Assembly (NCBI GenBank): GCA_963210315.1
Contig: OY723245.1
Span: forward strand, 1,377,910 to 1,441,909
Direction: 5' to 3'
DNA: 64,000 bases
Origin: Rhynchopus euleeides
Taxonomy: Eukaryota; Euglenozoa; Diplonemea; Diplonemida; Diplonemidae
Positions 62,783-64,000 of this stretch are shown here, in pieces; position 1 is the stretch's first letter, and each line of letters begins with the position of its first letter. A program made the translations under genes and the position numbers. The notes beneath the pieces were generated by a model. The model made no database searches, had not been told where the DNA came from, and saw only the letters and a list, made by a program, of their open reading frames with translations.

Positions 62783-63032
62783 CACAAGCCAGGGCTGTTC
62801 CTAACTGGGGGGCTTGTTCCCCACTTTCAGGATTCTGAACTTTTTTTCTAAGAATTTTTGTAAGGGGAAAAAAAGTTTTTTTCTAAGAATTTTGTTAGGG
62901 GAATTTTTTTCTAAGGTTGTTTCGCAGAGGAAAAAACTTTTTCTAAGTTTTCCCCAGTCGACAGGGTGCGCACAAGGATGGAAGGGAAGTCTGTCCCACG
63001 TACCGTTCGCCTTGCTGGCCAACTGGAGAGCC

Positions 63033-63092
63033 AGACGTTCACTACCGTGGCCTCCGGCGGCTGGGGGGCTCCGCCCCCCAGATCCCCCTGTG
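63033..63092 (+). repeat. CTGGGGGGC hairpin repeat, unit 5
   Basis: Equivalent of unit 2 in hAT-like copy 2; hairpin intact. Confidence 0.9.
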
Positions 63093-63199
63093 GCGTACGT
63101 CTCGTACTCAAGTCCTTCGAATCCCAGCAAGTCGGGGTCCAGCCACTCCAGTCGCCTCTGAGGACGCAGCCAACTCGCACAGAATCTGGACGCCCACAC

Positions 63200-63260
63200 G
63201 AACAGATGTTCGCTACCGTGGCCTCCGGCGGCTAGGGGGCACCGCCCCCCAGACCCCCGA
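63200..63260 (+). repeat. CTGGGGGGC hairpin repeat, unit 6 (degenerate)
   Basis: Equivalent of unit 3. The stem reads CTAGGGGGC-ACC-GCCCCCCAG, with one stem mismatch and a changed loop. Confidence 0.85.
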
Positions 63261-63857
63261 TGTAGCGTGTGCCCGTCCATCTATCTCACTTCCCCGGGTA
63301 CAGTGCAGCGTAGGAGGTCAGCGCCGCATCCATGAAGCGCTTCTTCGAAGCCTGACTGACATCGGACAGGAGGTCGGGCTTCCCCACCTGGGAGGTACAC
63401 TTGCCGCGTTCGCGACATGCGTGACACGCGACACGCTACCTGAAACGTGAGTGTGCCTTGCTAACACGGGCATTTCAACGGTCTGCCGGCGACCGTTCCC
63501 CAAACCAGTAAACCAGCAGTTTTGGAAAATCGGAGAGATCACCCTGCTGCGCTGAATATGGTGCGCACCACTGCAAAAATCCCCGGGAGCTTTTGGGCTT
63601 TCAGACCTGAAGGGGCCAGCACGTGGGTGGCGTCGGGGAGTGGCAGCTTTGTAACTGTCCTCCAGCTGCTGGCATGTCCAGCCACATGATGACGCGGAGA
63701 GAAATCAGAGAAAAAGTCCCGCCTGACGGGCACGCGCCTGGAAACTGTGGGGGGGCGAGCAAAAAATCCCTTGTAAAAATTCTTAGAAAAAACCTGGTTC
63801 CCCGACCCAAAAAACCTGGAAAAAGGGCTCGTTCCCCGCCCAGGCCTGGCACAAGCA

Positions 63858-64000
63858 GGGCTAATCCTAACTTCATACCCAAACCCGGGGGTCAGGAATT
63901 CCCAGATTTCTCCCCTGTTTAGCGCGTTTTTTTACCTCTGTTTGGCGCGTTTTTTTTGCCCAAACAAGCTTGCTTGTCACAGCGAAAGAGTCAGTGGGAG
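63858..64000. other. Window end, repeat-like sequence
   Basis: Includes two TTTGGCGCGTTTTTT-like motifs related to the dispersed repeat. No gene seen. Confidence 0.4.

Larger units (their letters stand above)
62790..63849 (+). mobile_element. Non-coding hAT-like element, copy 2
   Basis: Same ends and body as 24810-25975, in the same orientation. The flanks are CACAAGCC (62783-62790) and CACAAGCA (63850-63857), different from those of copy 1. It lacks about 150 bp present in copy 1 (25655-25810), and its second hairpin unit is degenerate. Confidence 0.8.

Overview
This window looks like nuclear DNA of a GC-rich, free-living microbial eukaryote. It has spliceosomal introns, a mitochondrial carrier, a kinesin-3, a sperm-tail-type (ciliary) protein, a PEX3 peroxin and two enzymes that end in peroxisomal import tripeptides. 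I cannot name the species. There are 14 genes I can support, and all 14 lie on the + strand, which resembles the unidirectional gene arrays of dinoflagellates and euglenozoans. I rebuilt eleven introns from reading frame and splice sites. All eleven donors read GTRTG, and in five of the six split genes every intron lies in the last quarter of the coding region.

Layout. 0-3 kb: 3' part of a large surface or GPI-type protein. 4.4-6.6 kb: an Ala/Gln-rich coiled-coil protein. 7.5-13.4 kb: a four-exon kinesin-3 whose first intron holds a reverse-strand helicase-like transposon fragment. 13.5-17.6 kb: a 4.07-kb hAT-type transposon with an exact 8-bp target duplication. 21.2-22.3 kb: an SLC25 oxoglutarate/malate-type carrier. 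24.8-28.3 kb: several repeats and two more hAT-like elements. 29-32.8 kb: a 1,237-residue coiled-coil protein. 33.5-34.5 kb: a secreted protein with six Cys-rich repeats. 36-37 kb: a four-exon 91-residue membrane protein with a 21-nt microexon. 38.1-38.9 kb: an STPGR-like protein. 39.4-40.8 kb: a medium-chain dehydrogenase ending AKL. 42.7-43.9 kb: an acyl-CoA dehydrogenase ending SKL. 45.1-46.8 kb: fused SAICAR synthetase/AIR carboxylase. 47.9-49.3 kb: a PDZ protein. 50.5-51.4 kb: decayed retroelement-like coding DNA beside a 65-nt perfect hairpin. 52.9-54.2 kb: a protein I do not recognise. 54.9-61.7 kb: PEX3, whose 5.1-kb first intron is almost entirely nested inverted-repeat transposons. 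62.8-63.8 kb: a second copy of the 24.8-kb element.

How the parts fit. PEX3 builds the peroxisomal membrane, and the acyl-CoA dehydrogenase (SKL) and perhaps the dehydrogenase (AKL) would be cargo of that organelle. The carrier links mitochondrial and cytosolic dicarboxylates. The kinesin, the STPGR protein and the long coiled-coil protein fit a cell with a substantial microtubule or ciliary cytoskeleton. No tRNA, rRNA gene or CRISPR array was found. The space between genes is dominated by transposons and by long C, G and pyrimidine tracts.
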